Shown: positions 32,481-41,888 of the stretch, piece after piece | Numbering within the stretch: position 1 is the stretch's first letter | Layout of the letters: each line of letters starts with the position of its first letter | Assembly (NCBI RefSeq): GCF_000768555.3 | Contig: NZ_KN293989.1 | Coordinates: forward strand, 59,089-123,088 | DNA from: Roseovarius mucosus DSM 17069 | GTDB lineage: Bacteria; Pseudomonadota; Alphaproteobacteria; Rhodobacterales; Rhodobacteraceae | DNA: 64,000 nucleotides | Reading direction: 5' to 3' | Notes under the pieces: generated by a model | Told to the model about the DNA's origin: nothing | The model's input: only the letters and a program-made list of their open reading frames with translations | Databases searched by the model: none | Translations under genes and position numbers: made by a program

Positions 32481-32950
32481 TGGCAACTGTAACCCGCAGA
32501 ACATTCCGAAGCTCTCCGCATCGCGACGCCTTAGCTACATGGGCCGCCATCAGCGACTTGCTCACCCGGACAAATACCGGTGCGCAACAAGAACTCGGCA
32601 GTGTCGCCGGCATTGCAAGCAGCATAATCGCGGACAAAGCCTGCGAAAACTCACCAATCATTGTCAGCTGTGCGGGACCGCAAACGCGCATCTACTGTTT
32701 ATACGATGACGATGCGATCGATGGGTCGGACGCTAACGAAGACGTGCTCGCGTTTGACCCGCTGAAAGGTGATTGGTCGATTTCACTGCCGTGTGAATCC
32801 GATGATCTCGGTTGGGTCCAATCTGCCCTGCAACAAAAAAGCAACCGCATCACGGCCCGCGACAAAACCGAAGCCAAGAAGCAAGATACCGCGAACAATT
32901 CGCAAGGTGCTACGCTCGAAATTGATCTCGAGGGGTTGTTGAAACCATGA
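32480..32950 (+). CDS. Type III CBASS accessory in the Cap8/HORMA3 position
   Basis: 156 residues from ATG 32480 (GGGGAAG upstream). I do not recognise a clear HORMA signature. Visible: a helical N-terminal half ([21 protein letters not shown]), a beta-like segment ([20 protein letters not shown]) and an acidic, Lys/Gln-rich tail. Two-HORMA type III systems carry a second, shorter HORMA-like protein (Cap8/HORMA3) next to Cap7; size and position fit this. It overlaps cap7 by 4 bp. Confidence 0.55.
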   Translation: MATVTRRTFRSSPHRDALATWAAISDLLTRTNTGAQQELGSVAGIASSIIADKACENSPIIVSCAGPQTRIYCLYDDDAIDGSDANEDVLAFDPLKGDWSISLPCESDDLGWVQSALQQKSNRITARDKTEAKKQDTANNSQGATLEIDLEGLLKP

Positions 32951-33450
32951 CAACGGTCATCACATATTCCCGCACCCAGTCTGTCACCTATGTGGCTGAT
33001 AACATCCTCAAGAGCCTCAAAGACATTATTCGTCTGAGTGGCATGGACCCGACGAATTTCGTGAACAACACGGAAATCAACATGCGCGGAATCAAGGCAT
33101 GGTTGGAGAGCGAAGACCTCGAGAAGATTACGCTCGAGATATACGATCCGGCAACCAACGAACTGATCCTGCGTTGGGACATCGACGTGAACTACAGTTG
33201 GTCTGCTGGAGATGGAAACTTCTGGACGGACACCGATCAACTTCGTTGGGCAATTCGCAAAGCTGGCGTTGCACCATCAAGCGCCAAGTATGACCTCCTT
33301 CTACGTACAAAGCCTGGACGACCTGATGTCCCGGGTTGGTACCGGACGACCGCCCGTTCTACAGACGGCATGGTTCGCCAAAGCCTTGGCTCCACCATCG
33401 AACACAATGGTCTGGGAGCGACGGCATCGTATTGGAGGCAGGCATCATGA
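32947..33450 (+). CDS. cap7: Cap7: bacterial HORMA-domain sensor, type III CBASS
   Basis: 167 residues. [20 protein letters not shown] at the N-terminus, [20 protein letters not shown] in the centre and [20 protein letters not shown] near the end are characteristic of bacterial HORMA1-type proteins. They bind a peptide signal, close around it and activate the CD-NTase. Overlaps both neighbours by 4 bp. Confidence 0.85.
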   Translation: MTTVITYSRTQSVTYVADNILKSLKDIIRLSGMDPTNFVNNTEINMRGIKAWLESEDLEKITLEIYDPATNELILRWDIDVNYSWSAGDGNFWTDTDQLRWAIRKAGVAPSSAKYDLLLRTKPGRPDVPGWYRTTARSTDGMVRQSLGSTIEHNGLGATASYWRQAS

Positions 33451-34346
33451 TTTCACTCCCGGACGCATTCAAGAAGTTCAAAAGCCGAATGGAGTTGAAC
33501 GAAAGTGAGCGGCAGAACGCATCCAAGCGGCAGAAGGAAGTTCGCGAGCACTTGGACAAAGCCCTTCAGATCGACCGTAGCTTTTTGACAGGAAGCTACG
33601 CCCGCTGGACCAAGTCGAAACCACTCAAGGATGTCGATATCTTTTTCGTTCTTGGAAAGGACGAGGACCACTATCGAGACAAACACCCTGACAAGATACT
33701 GACCGCGTTCTACGACACGTTGGTTGACGTCTATGGAAGCAGCGCCGTCAAAAAACAGGCACGCTCCGTGGGCGTGGACTTTGGTGTCGTTGTCGATTCA
33801 GACGACAACACAGATTACCGGGTTGTAAGCGTGGATGCCGTGCCCGCATTCGCAAAGGGAGACGATTACGAGATCCCAAACAACACAACCGGGAAGTGGA
33901 TGGGAACAAATCCCGAAATCCATGCACAGAAGGCTGTTGCGGCCCATCAAGCCTATGGCAATGAGTGGAAGGGCCTAGTGCGCATGGTGAAGTACTGGAA
34001 CCAAAACAGCCGCCATGGAGAAAAACCAATCAAGCCCTCCTTTCTGATCGAGGTCATGGCGATGGAGTGTCTACATGGTGGATGGGGCGGCTCACACGAT
34101 CGCGAAATCCAAGCGTTCTTCGCTACGCTGCGCGACCGAATTCATGAGGATTGGCCAGATCCAGCCGGGCTCGGATCTCCTGTTAGCGATCGAATGGACG
34201 CGGCGATGGTAAAACGCGCCCAGACAATTCTGGATCAGGCAAACCGCGAAATCGCTGCCGCAATCCACTTGGCGCGCCAGGGCAAGAACGGAGACGCCCT
34301 GAAAGCGTGGCGCGCTTTCTTCGGACCAAAATTCCCGCTGTCTTAG
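33447..34346 (+). CDS. CD-NTase of type III CBASS (CdnC/CdnD-like)
   Basis: 299 residues from ATG 33447. Catalytic motif [23 protein letters not shown] at 49-50 and DVD at 62-64, plus a third acidic residue in [12 protein letters not shown] or VSVDAVPAF. Partners Cap6, Cap7 and NucC make it a CdnC/CdnD-like enzyme expected to make a cyclic tri-adenylate, the NucC activator. This specificity is inferred from the partners. It is unrelated in detail to the other CD-NTase at 17748-18947. Confidence 0.9.
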   Translation: MISLPDAFKKFKSRMELNESERQNASKRQKEVREHLDKALQIDRSFLTGSYARWTKSKPLKDVDIFFVLGKDEDHYRDKHPDKILTAFYDTLVDVYGSSAVKKQARSVGVDFGVVVDSDDNTDYRVVSVDAVPAFAKGDDYEIPNNTTGKWMGTNPEIHAQKAVAAHQAYGNEWKGLVRMVKYWNQNSRHGEKPIKPSFLIEVMAMECLHGGWGGSHDREIQAFFATLRDRIHEDWPDPAGLGSPVSDRMDAAMVKRAQTILDQANREIAAAIHLARQGKNGDALKAWRAFFGPKFPLS

Positions 34347-34359
34347 AAGGAAAAAATCA

Positions 34360-35082
34360 TTGGCTGAATGGTCGCTATCACAACTTTTATCGTCGTTGCA
34401 TGAGGATATTCAGCACCGGTTGTCAACTGCGAGGAAGTCTTTCAAGCATCCAGGGACAAAAGGCGATGCGAGCGAAGCCATTTGGATCGATATGTTCGCC
34501 CAGTATCTTCCTGAGAGATACCAGGTTGCAAGCGCGCACGTGGTCGATAGTACAGGGAATTTCAGCGATCAGATTGATGCTGTCGTTTTTGACCGCCAAT
34601 ACTCGCCTTTCATTTTCACGTACGAAAACCAACTCATTGTCCCGGCTGAGAGCGTTTATGCTGTCTTCGAGGCGAAGCAGACGGCAGACGCCAATCTTGT
34701 CAAATACGCACAAGACAAGGTCGCATCAGTGCGAAGACTGCATCGGACCAGCCTACCAATCCCGCATGCTGGCGGCGTCTACCCACCAAAACAACTCATT
34801 CCCATCATCGGCGGGCTTTTGACTTTCGAGAGCGAGTGGAAACCTCCCTTGGGGGCATCGTTCGAAAAGGTCCTCGACGGAGGTGAAAATGATAGAAGGC
34901 TGGACATCGGCTGTGTCGCTTCTCATGGGCATTTTCTGTTCGACGAGGAAGGCGGGTATGACCTTGTTGAGGGATCGAAACCGGCAACGGCCTTCTTGTT
35001 TGCGCTGATCTCACGCCTCCAGTTCAGCGGCACGGTACCAATGATCGATATTGACGCTTACGGAGATTGGCTGACCAAATAG
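34360..35082 (+). CDS. nucC: NucC: cyclic-triadenylate-activated DNA endonuclease
   Basis: 240 residues from TTG 34360 (AAGGAAAAAA upstream). The protein follows E. coli NucC almost segment by segment: WSLSQLLSSLHEDIQ, HPGTKGDASEAIWIDM, QYSPFIFTYENQLIVPAESV, LHRTSLPIPHAGG and FSGTVPMIDIDAYGDWLTK. The restriction-like catalytic residues Asp73, Glu104 and Lys106 (QIDAVVF ... VFEAKQT) are present. NucC hexamers form on activation and destroy the host chromosome, aborting infection. Last gene of CBASS-2. Confidence 0.96.
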   Translation: MAEWSLSQLLSSLHEDIQHRLSTARKSFKHPGTKGDASEAIWIDMFAQYLPERYQVASAHVVDSTGNFSDQIDAVVFDRQYSPFIFTYENQLIVPAESVYAVFEAKQTADANLVKYAQDKVASVRRLHRTSLPIPHAGGVYPPKQLIPIIGGLLTFESEWKPPLGASFEKVLDGGENDRRLDIGCVASHGHFLFDEEGGYDLVEGSKPATAFLFALISRLQFSGTVPMIDIDAYGDWLTK

Positions 35083-35180
35083 TAGCCGCAAAGTTCGTTT
35101 TCGTATTGCTATGCCGTCCAACGTCGAAAGACCCTTCTCATAGAGTAGAGCGATCTTAGACCCAAACAAACACGGCAAAA

Positions 35181-35206
35181 GGAGAACCGTGTTCCCACGG
35201 CTCCCC
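35181..35206 (-). terminator. Terminator between convergent nucC and DUF736 gene
   Basis: GGAGAACCGTG (35181-35191) pairs with CACGGCTCCCC (35196-35206). On the minus strand the hairpin is followed by TTTTG, terminating the DUF736 gene; on the plus strand CTTTC follows, so it may act in both directions. Confidence 0.6.
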
Positions 35207-35239
35207 TTTCGGTGCGTATCGTCTAACCGCGTGCGCTGA

Positions 35240-35968
35240 TCATGCGACCAACGACAGCCCCGTGCCTGCGTCCTGCGGCTGCTCACCGCTGTCGATGAAC
35301 GGGATGATTGAGAAGGCCTGCCCGCCGCGCTGCTCTTCGTTCTGCACGGCGTTGACGCGCAGGTCGCCATCGGGCGTGTTGATCAGCAGCGACAGGTAGT
35401 CATTGCCCGTGCGGCTGCTTTTCGCCATCCAGGCCGAGCCGACGCGGATCGGTGTACCCCGGGGCGAGCTGACCTCGATCCGGTAATCCGGGTGGGTCTC
35501 CTCGGATTTGTAGCTGTTCTCGATCAGCATGAACTCCAGATCGAACATCATGTTGGCGATGTAGCCGGTGAAGGCGTTGTCAGCGTCCATGGCGGTGAGC
35601 TCGCCCGAGATCGAGCCGGATTTCATCAGGCCGTTCGAGACCAGAGGGATGATCTCGAATTCGCCGCTTTGGGCCGCGCGCGCCTCTTTTGTCTGCACCG
35701 CGTTGACCCGGAAGGGGCCCAAGCCGACATCGATCTGCATCGAGATGTAGGGGTTGCCGCTGGTATTGCCGGTCTCGTTCCAAGCCGTGCCGATGCGCAC
35801 CTTGCGGCCTGATTTGTTGACTGCCGTCACGTCAAAATCCGGGCTGCGTTCGGACATCTTGGCCCGCGCCTCCAACTGGATGGCGATGTCAAAGCGCGTC
35901 GAATGGATCATGCCGGTGTATTCGGCGGCTGCGGTCTCGACATTGCGGGTGAGGGTTCCTGCGAACAT
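35240..35968 (-). CDS. Tandem DUF736 protein
   Basis: 242 residues from ATG 35968. Two DUF736-like units: KVRIGTAWNETGNTSGNPYI then SMQIDVGLGPFRVNAVQ, and PIRVGSAWMAKSSRTGNDYL then SLLINTPDGDLRVNAVQNEE. The N-terminus FAGTLTRNVETAAAEYTGMI is typical of larger plasmid DUF736 proteins. Function unknown; common on conjugative alphaproteobacterial plasmids. It carries the GAAAGCNGGCTTT repeat upstream (36058-36083). Confidence 0.75.
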   Translation of the reverse strand: MFAGTLTRNVETAAAEYTGMIHSTRFDIAIQLEARAKMSERSPDFDVTAVNKSGRKVRIGTAWNETGNTSGNPYISMQIDVGLGPFRVNAVQTKEARAAQSGEFEIIPLVSNGLMKSGSISGELTAMDADNAFTGYIANMMFDLEFMLIENSYKSEETHPDYRIEVSSPRGTPIRVGSAWMAKSSRTGNDYLSLLINTPDGDLRVNAVQNEEQRGGQAFSIIPFIDSGEQPQDAGTGLSLVA

Positions 35969-36057
35969 GGGATGGTTCCTTTTGGATTGGCCGGTGCCTG
36001 ACGTTCTTGCCAGCGCATCCGGGATTGCTTTCTCGACCCCTTGAGGGATCACAAATC

Positions 36058-36083
36058 AGAAAGCCTGCTTTCCTTTCAGCCCC
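36058..36083 (-). repeat. Dispersed leader motif, copy 1
   Basis: Minus strand GGCTGAAAGGAAAGCAGGCT followed by TTC, about 95 bp upstream of the DUF736 start. Contains the dyad AAAGC-AG-GCTTT. Confidence 0.5.
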
Positions 36084-36092
36084 GCCCACGGG

Positions 36093-36395
36093 TCAAAGCT
36101 GCCGTCCGAGTGGGAATGCCCCCGCGCCTCCGGGTGCTACGCCCCTCCCCTGCCCGTCTGGTCTTGATTGGTTGCCCGGATTTTCTGCGGCGTCCTTCGA
36201 TTGCGCGACGAAGAACTCCGTTTCTTTTCCGTTCAACCGGTGCCCGCCCCGGTCGGTCAGACCGATGCAGCTACCATTCGGCACATAGGTGATGAGGTAC
36301 TGACCGAGCCGGTCCTTGTGGACAACGTAGCCGGTATTCGCCCAATGCAAGGTCTGGCCGGCATCAACGGCCGCCTTGATTTCATCGAGTGTCAT
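36093..36395 (-). CDS. Small plasmid protein of unknown function
   Basis: 100 residues from ATG 36395 (GAGGTTCGC upstream). MTLDEIKAAVDAGQTLHWA, then GYVVHKDRLGQYLITYVPNG and GLTDRGGHRLNGKETEFF. I recognise it as a recurrent, uncharacterised Rhodobacteraceae plasmid protein; the fold looks like a small beta-sheet domain. The last 25 residues are Gly/Pro-rich and may be read-through beyond the usual end. Part of the plasmid maintenance block. Confidence 0.65.
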   Translation of the reverse strand: MTLDEIKAAVDAGQTLHWANTGYVVHKDRLGQYLITYVPNGSCIGLTDRGGHRLNGKETEFFVAQSKDAAENPGNQSRPDGQGRGVAPGGAGAFPLGRQL

Positions 36396-36495
36396 GCGAA
36401 CCTCCTCAAGAAGAATGGTGGGGAAACGACGCAAGAAGCCCGGTCGTCCAACTGGGCTTCCATGCAGCATTTGTTTGGCCAACGGCCGAGAGCTG

Positions 36496-36957
36496 TCAGG
36501 CACCTTGCGTGGCTTGCGTCGCGCGCGCCGCCATCCAATCCTTCAGGCCAAGAACCGTTCTTCCGGCGGCGACCTCGGAGGCCCAGGCAACCCTTGGGTC
36601 GCCGCAGGGCTCATCGCCGGAATGCCGGTCGATGTGGCCATTGGCCATCCATGGCTCAGGCTGTATCCGTCGCAGCCAGTCCGCCATGCTCGGGATGCGG
36701 CCCTGGCAGTCTTCACGGATATGCTGCTCGCCGATCCAGCGCACGGGGATGTCGCGGCCCGCACTATTGGTCAGTGTCAGGCCAAAAACCCGTTCGGCCT
36801 CGAACAGGCCTTGCGCATGGTGACGCATGGCGCGGTGCGTGAAGAGCGCGAGGTGCTCTTTCGAGGCATCGAACCAATCGTGCACAGACTGATAGTCAGA
36901 CGGCACCCCGCCGAATTTCCGGGCAGAGCTTTCAGCATGATGAAGCGGATGGGCCAT
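36496..36957 (-). CDS. DUF6915-like protein
   Basis: 153 residues from ATG 36957, 1 bp after the upstream stop. MAHPLHHAESSARKFGG, then DYQSVHDWFDASKEHLALFT and HRAMRHHAQGLFEAERVFG, with HIDRHSGDEP near the end. The His-rich helices suggest a metal-binding or HD-like arrangement. I associate this with the DUF6915 family on Rhodobacteraceae plasmids; function unknown. Co-transcribed with the DUF6878-like gene. Confidence 0.65.
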   Translation of the reverse strand: MAHPLHHAESSARKFGGVPSDYQSVHDWFDASKEHLALFTHRAMRHHAQGLFEAERVFGLTLTNSAGRDIPVRWIGEQHIREDCQGRIPSMADWLRRIQPEPWMANGHIDRHSGDEPCGDPRVAWASEVAAGRTVLGLKDWMAARATQATQGA

Positions 36958-36958
36958 C

Positions 36959-37345
36959 TCAAAGCCCCTCGTCATAGCTGTGCGAGCATTCGACATAGCG
37001 GTCCGCGTGATCGAGGATGATGCTGTCTAGTGCTATGTCCCAGGTCAGCGTGCCATAGCCGCCCTCGTTGTTTTCGAACCCCGGGTGATGGTGATAGGCG
37101 AGCGACCAGGCGAAGTCGCCAACCTCTGTGGCAAGCGGCTCAGGCAGTTGGACCTCTGCAGGCTGCACCGTCACATCCTCGACATTGCCGGAGTCGCCAT
37201 AGCCTTCGTATTCGGCAGTGACCCCGCTGATGCCAAGCGCACGTAGTTGCGCGAGCAGCTCCGTGCGGGATGCCTTCAAGGTGGTTTCACGCTCTGCGCG
37301 CCACTGAGCCGCCATTGCGGCATAGTCGATCTGGGGATTGGTCAT
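36959..37345 (-). CDS. DUF6878-like protein
   Basis: 128 residues. TELLAQLRALGISGVTAEYE, then GYGDSGNVEDV and DFAWSLAYHHHPGFENNEGG ending in DIALDSIILDHADRYVE. The pattern (ALGI...V...Y.GYGDSG.ie, HHPGWEnneGGyG) is that of DUF6878, an uncharacterised family often near plasmid helicases and ParB-like genes. It ends 1 bp before the DUF6915-like start. Confidence 0.7.
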   Translation of the reverse strand: MTNPQIDYAAMAAQWRAERETTLKASRTELLAQLRALGISGVTAEYEGYGDSGNVEDVTVQPAEVQLPEPLATEVGDFAWSLAYHHHPGFENNEGGYGTLTWDIALDSIILDHADRYVECSHSYDEGL

Positions 37346-37448
37346 GGGTCTGTCCTCTCATCTGAAGTTGGGGGGCTGAGCGTGGCATTGGTCTGCCCGC
37401 GCCCCGAAAGCGCAGACCGGTGAAATCCAGATCCGCGACGCCCGACCG

Positions 37449-37471
37449 GAAGCCCGCTTTGACTTTTCAGG
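37449..37471 (-). repeat. Dispersed leader motif, copy 2
   Basis: Minus strand CCTGAAAAGTCAAAGCGGGC then TTC, about 105 bp upstream of the DUF6878-like start and overlapping the end of the strawberry-notch gene. Confidence 0.5.
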
Positions 37472-40400
37472 CGGCTTGTTCTGCCGCTCTTGCGGCTCGC
37501 TGCCCCACGATCCGGGCCAGAATGCTTCCCGTGTCGATCCCGTCCCCATGCGGCAGGAACACCCGCAGCTGGAAGGCGATGATCTCAGTAAAGCAGCCCA
37601 TGGCCTTGAGACCTTCAATCATGCCCCTGTCTACGCCGCACAACTCAAGGCGCATCTCGCCTGCGACACGGCGACGGGTCAGGGTGAGACCGCGGCCCAG
37701 ATCGACAGGCGCGGTGGTGCCGAGGGCGGCGGTTAACATCTCCTGCGGTGTTTGCGGGTTGGAAACGAGGAAGCGGGCGCGCAACGCGGCTGCCCCTTCC
37801 TCGCTCAGCGTGCGCCCGATCATGGCGGTCGCCCCGTCCGGCGTGACGCGGTAGATGCGCTCATTCGTAGTCGGAATATCCTTCCAGATCGGCAGCAGCA
37901 GCCCGGTCAGCAGGTAGAGCTTGGTCGTGGTGGTTTTTGGCAGGGACGCAGCCTCGTCATCCCAAAGCCCTGCAAACTCGGGCCTTCCGATGTCTTCCCA
38001 GGCCGAAGAGACGAACCGCGTCTCCTCCAAGTAGTTCGACCCGTTTGGCCGCACCGCCTTGCGCATCAGCGTGACAATATCCTCATCGTACATCTGCATG
38101 GGGCGCGCCGAGATCAGCGCCGCGCGACCGGAGGCGCGATTGACCATCGGCAGCTTGTCGGGATTGCGCGATATGGCCGCTTCGGCGCCCAGGACATACA
38201 CTGGGTCCGTCACCTCAAGTCCGATGATCCGCGTCACGGCGCCGGATTTCGGGCAGGTCCAGAGATCCTCCGTGGAGACCTGCTCGATCCTTTCGCCGCG
38301 CAGGGTTTCCACGCCGAGATCGAGCGTGCCCGCCGCGCGCGCCCGTTCAGTCTGATCAGCGATCCGGCGCATGAACTCGGCAAAGAGCGCGTTCTGCATG
38401 TGGATGGGAAGGGCAAGCACCCGGTTCAGAAACCGCTGGATCGGGGGAAGCTCCTCGAGAAGCACACCGTCCTTGTCGATCAGCCGCAGGGCGGTCCAGT
38501 CGGTGAAGTTCTCGTAGCTCATCGCCTCAGCGCGCCCGGCGGCAAGATCGGCGAAATACCCACGCAGCGCCGCCCGCGCGATCGGACTTTCGAGATTGTC
38601 CTCCTCCCGGAACATGCCCTGCGAGCCGGTCTCGCGCTGACCCTTCGTCAAGGCCCCCAGCTGGTCGAGGCGTTTGGCTATAGTTGAGGTGAAGCGTTTC
38701 TCACCATGCACATCCGAGGTGCAGACCCGGAAGAAGGGCGCGCTGACCTGGGCAGAGCGATGCGTGCGGCCGAGCCCCTGGATGGCCGCATCGGCGCGCC
38801 AGCCGGGCTCCAGCAGGTAGTGCCGCCGCCGTTTCTGGTTCTTCGCCGTTTGGGCCGCATGGTAAGATCGGCCCGTGCCGCCCGCATCGGAGAAGATCAG
38901 GATATCCTTTTCGCCGTCCATGAAGGCTTGGGTCTCGGAGGAATTGCTGCTGGCGGCGCGCTTCTCGATGAAGAGATGGCCATCTTCGGCCTTGAGTGGC
39001 CGGATCGAACGGCCCGTGACCTCCGCGACAGCCTCGTCGCCAAAGGCCCAGAGGATTTGATCGAGGGCCGAGGGGATCGGCGCCAGCGTCATCAACTCCA
39101 TCATGGCCGCGTCACGCAAAGCGAGCGCCTCGCGCGAGACGACCAGCGCGCCAGTCTCATCGCGCAACGGCTCGGCCACCATGTTGCCGTCGATCTCGAC
39201 CAGCTTTTGCGCATGGATCGGGAAGGCCTGTTCGAGGTAGCCCAGAACATAATCACGCGGCGTCAAGGCACCCTCAACGAGTTCATCCTCCGGGTCCATC
39301 GTCTCAAGTCGGCGCTTCAACAGGCTCTCGCCTGTCGAGACCACCTGGATGACGCAAGCATAGCCCGCCACCAGATCCTGCTCGATGGCACGGATGATGG
39401 TTAGGGCTTTCATGCCCAACAGGAGATGGTTGAAAAACCGCTGCTTCGTGCTCTCGAAGCGGGACTTGGCCGAAGCGCGTGCGGCCGAGGCATTGGTCTC
39501 GCCCGAGGCGTCGTTGACCCCAGTCGCGGTCAGCGCCGCCTCGAGATTGTGGTGGATCGTCCGAAACGCACCCGCATAGGCGTCGTAGATCTCGATCTGG
39601 GCCGGGGTGAGCGCGTGTTCGAGCACGTCATACTCCACCCCATCAAAACTGAGGGCACGCGCCGTGTAGAGCCCGAGCGTCTTGAGATCGCGCGCGACCA
39701 CCTCCATGGCAGCGACACCGCCGGCTTCCATCGCAGAAACGAAGCTCTCGCGGCTTGGGAAGGGGTATTCGGGGCCCTGCCCCCAGAGCCCCAGCCGCGC
39801 GGCATAGGCGAGGTTGTGGACGCTCGTCGCACCCGTGGCCGAGATGTAGAAGACGCGGGCGCGGGGTGCTGCCAGTTGCAGCCGGAGGCCAGCAAGGCCC
39901 TGCTGGGAGGGTTTGACCCCCCTGCCCTGCTCAGACCCTGCCGCGTTCTGCATGGCATGGGCCTCATCAAAAGCGAGGACGCCTTCAAAGTCTTCGCCCA
40001 TCCAGTCGAGGATCTGGCTCAGTCGCGTGGTGCCGCATTTGCCCGCGGACCGCAGCGTGGCGTAGGTGACAAAAAGGATACCGTCGCCCTTCGGGATGGG
40101 CTGGTCCGGTTTCCATTTGGAGAGCGGCTGGATGTCGGCGGGCGAGCCGCCGAGATCGGTCCAGTCGCGGATGGCGTCCTCGATGAGCGTGGCGGATTTG
40201 GAGACCCAGATCGCCTTCCTGCGCCCGGAAAGCCAGTTCACGAGAACGAGCCCCGCGCATTCGCGGCCCTTGCCGCAACCGGTGCCGTCGCCGAGGAAAT
40301 AGCCAAGGCGATAGGCCCGTGCATCCGGGTCATCATCGGCGCGCGTCAGCTTGGTCTGGTCGTCATCGATGGTGAACCTACGGGGCAGGTCGCGCCCATG

Positions 40401-41729
40401 GGCATCATGCGCCATGATGATGGTTTCCAGCTGCGCCTCGGAGAGATGTCCCTCCTCGATCAACCGGGCGGGCAGGCGCAAGTCATCACTGCCCGTGTTT
40501 GAGGGCATGGGCGGGGCAACCGAGGCCATGGCGATGCTCTCGACGAGCGGCGTAGGATGTTCTTGCGCACCCGCGATCTCGACCCGCTGCGGACGGTAGC
40601 GCGCATAGATGTCCGAGATGGGCGTGTTGTCGCGCGGGATATCAAGGCTCGTGAAAGTTAGCGGGCGGACGGCATTGGCCCGAGGCTTGGAGGCGGCGAC
40701 AGGCGCAGCGGCGGTCTTGCGCGGAGCAGAGGATAGAACGGTCGGCCGCCTGTGAGGGATCGTCGCTGCCTGTTGTACAGGGCGCATCTCGGTCCGGGTT
40801 GAGGCCACAGCATCAACATATGCCAAGGCTTCATCCAGATCCCGCACAGGGACGCGGATCATTTCGCCGTCCTCCTGCACCTTGTCGAAGACCATCAGCT
40901 GGGTTTCGACAGAGGTGCCGAGCTTGCGGTAGACCTGCCCCGGCATCGTCAACGCCAAGCGCGGCGTCAGGAGACCGCAGGCGCGGGACCAATGCGCGGC
41001 ATCGCGTTCGGGCGTGAATCCCGGCGGCATGATCGCCACAAGCCGCCCGCCGGGTGCCAGGCGCTTGGCAGCCGCGATGAGATGCTTGGCGGCGATGTGC
41101 TTGTCCCGGGAGCGATCGACCGAGGAGGCGAAGGGCGGGTTCATCACCACGACGTCGGGTAGAACCGGCGTCTGCAGCAGATCGTCGATATGCTCGCCGT
41201 CATGGCCCGTCACCTCGCCGCCGAAAACCGCGCGCAGGAGGTGCTGGCGAAAGGGGGCGATTTCATTGAGCACAAGCGTGGCACCGGCCCGGGCAGCGAA
41301 AGCGGCCAGGGCACCAGTGCCAGCCGAGGGTTCCAGCACGGTCTCGCCCTTGCGGATCGCCGCCGCCCGTAAGACCAGCGCCGCGAATGCCAGCGGCGTG
41401 GAAAACTGCTGGAGCCGGATTTGCTGCTCTGACCGGCGCGTTTCCGTCAGGAGCCGTGAGGCAAGCAGCTTTGCAGCGGCCATGTCACCTGCCGCGCCGT
41501 CCCCACGCAGCAGCACCTGGACAGCCGCGGCCTGCATCAGGTCATATGCCATGCGCCAGTCCCAGGCACCGCCGGCATCGCTGCCATGAAACGTCTCGCG
41601 CATGATGCGCGCGAGCGCTGAGCTGCGCAGGGGTTGGTGGTCGACCTCCGCGCCGATCTGCGCGATGGCAGAGACGAGATCAGTGTCGGAGATTGGGAAT
41701 GCCGGGTTTGCCGGATTGGGCTTGGTCAT
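37467..41729 (-). CDS. Strawberry-notch-type helicase with N-terminal DNA methylase-like domain
   Basis: 1420 residues from ATG 41729. Residues about 120-330: class I methyltransferase fold with VLEPSAGTGALAAFAA (motif I) and VVMNPPFASS (NPPF catalytic motif), typical of N6-adenine methylases. Then a strawberry-notch SF2 helicase: GDGTGCGKGRECAGLVLVNW (Walker A), GVLAFDEAHAMQ (DEAH), SDAGGTGRSYHAAQT and QGLGRTHRSAQ (motif VI). Such giant proteins sit on many alphaproteobacterial plasmids and phages and may modify or remodel incoming plasmid DNA. Substrate unknown. Confidence 0.88.
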   Translation of the reverse strand: MTKPNPANPAFPISDTDLVSAIAQIGAEVDHQPLRSSALARIMRETFHGSDAGGAWDWRMAYDLMQAAAVQVLLRGDGAAGDMAAAKLLASRLLTETRRSEQQIRLQQFSTPLAFAALVLRAAAIRKGETVLEPSAGTGALAAFAARAGATLVLNEIAPFRQHLLRAVFGGEVTGHDGEHIDDLLQTPVLPDVVVMNPPFASSVDRSRDKHIAAKHLIAAAKRLAPGGRLVAIMPPGFTPERDAAHWSRACGLLTPRLALTMPGQVYRKLGTSVETQLMVFDKVQEDGEMIRVPVRDLDEALAYVDAVASTRTEMRPVQQAATIPHRRPTVLSSAPRKTAAAPVAASKPRANAVRPLTFTSLDIPRDNTPISDIYARYRPQRVEIAGAQEHPTPLVESIAMASVAPPMPSNTGSDDLRLPARLIEEGHLSEAQLETIIMAHDAHGRDLPRRFTIDDDQTKLTRADDDPDARAYRLGYFLGDGTGCGKGRECAGLVLVNWLSGRRKAIWVSKSATLIEDAIRDWTDLGGSPADIQPLSKWKPDQPIPKGDGILFVTYATLRSAGKCGTTRLSQILDWMGEDFEGVLAFDEAHAMQNAAGSEQGRGVKPSQQGLAGLRLQLAAPRARVFYISATGATSVHNLAYAARLGLWGQGPEYPFPSRESFVSAMEAGGVAAMEVVARDLKTLGLYTARALSFDGVEYDVLEHALTPAQIEIYDAYAGAFRTIHHNLEAALTATGVNDASGETNASAARASAKSRFESTKQRFFNHLLLGMKALTIIRAIEQDLVAGYACVIQVVSTGESLLKRRLETMDPEDELVEGALTPRDYVLGYLEQAFPIHAQKLVEIDGNMVAEPLRDETGALVVSREALALRDAAMMELMTLAPIPSALDQILWAFGDEAVAEVTGRSIRPLKAEDGHLFIEKRAASSNSSETQAFMDGEKDILIFSDAGGTGRSYHAAQTAKNQKRRRHYLLEPGWRADAAIQGLGRTHRSAQVSAPFFRVCTSDVHGEKRFTSTIAKRLDQLGALTKGQRETGSQGMFREEDNLESPIARAALRGYFADLAAGRAEAMSYENFTDWTALRLIDKDGVLLEELPPIQRFLNRVLALPIHMQNALFAEFMRRIADQTERARAAGTLDLGVETLRGERIEQVSTEDLWTCPKSGAVTRIIGLEVTDPVYVLGAEAAISRNPDKLPMVNRASGRAALISARPMQMYDEDIVTLMRKAVRPNGSNYLEETRFVSSAWEDIGRPEFAGLWDDEAASLPKTTTTKLYLLTGLLLPIWKDIPTTNERIYRVTPDGATAMIGRTLSEEGAAALRARFLVSNPQTPQEMLTAALGTTAPVDLGRGLTLTRRRVAGEMRLELCGVDRGMIEGLKAMGCFTEIIAFQLRVFLPHGDGIDTGSILARIVGQRAARAAEQAA

Positions 41730-41770
41730 GGGGGTTTCCTTTGGATCAGGGTCTGAGTTCCAAAGGACAA

Positions 41771-41795
41771 AAAGCCCGCTTTCGCTTTTCAGGGG
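41771..41795 (-). repeat. Dispersed leader motif, copy 3
   Basis: Minus strand CTGAAAAGCGAAAGCGGGCT then TT, about 45 bp upstream of the strawberry-notch gene start. Confidence 0.55.
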
Positions 41796-41888
41796 ATCCG
41801 GCCCAAAAGCTATTAAGAAGGGCGGGCCGTCAACGCAATCCGCCCTCCTCAGCAACAAAGAGAAAGCCACGCAGCAAAACCGCCGAAC

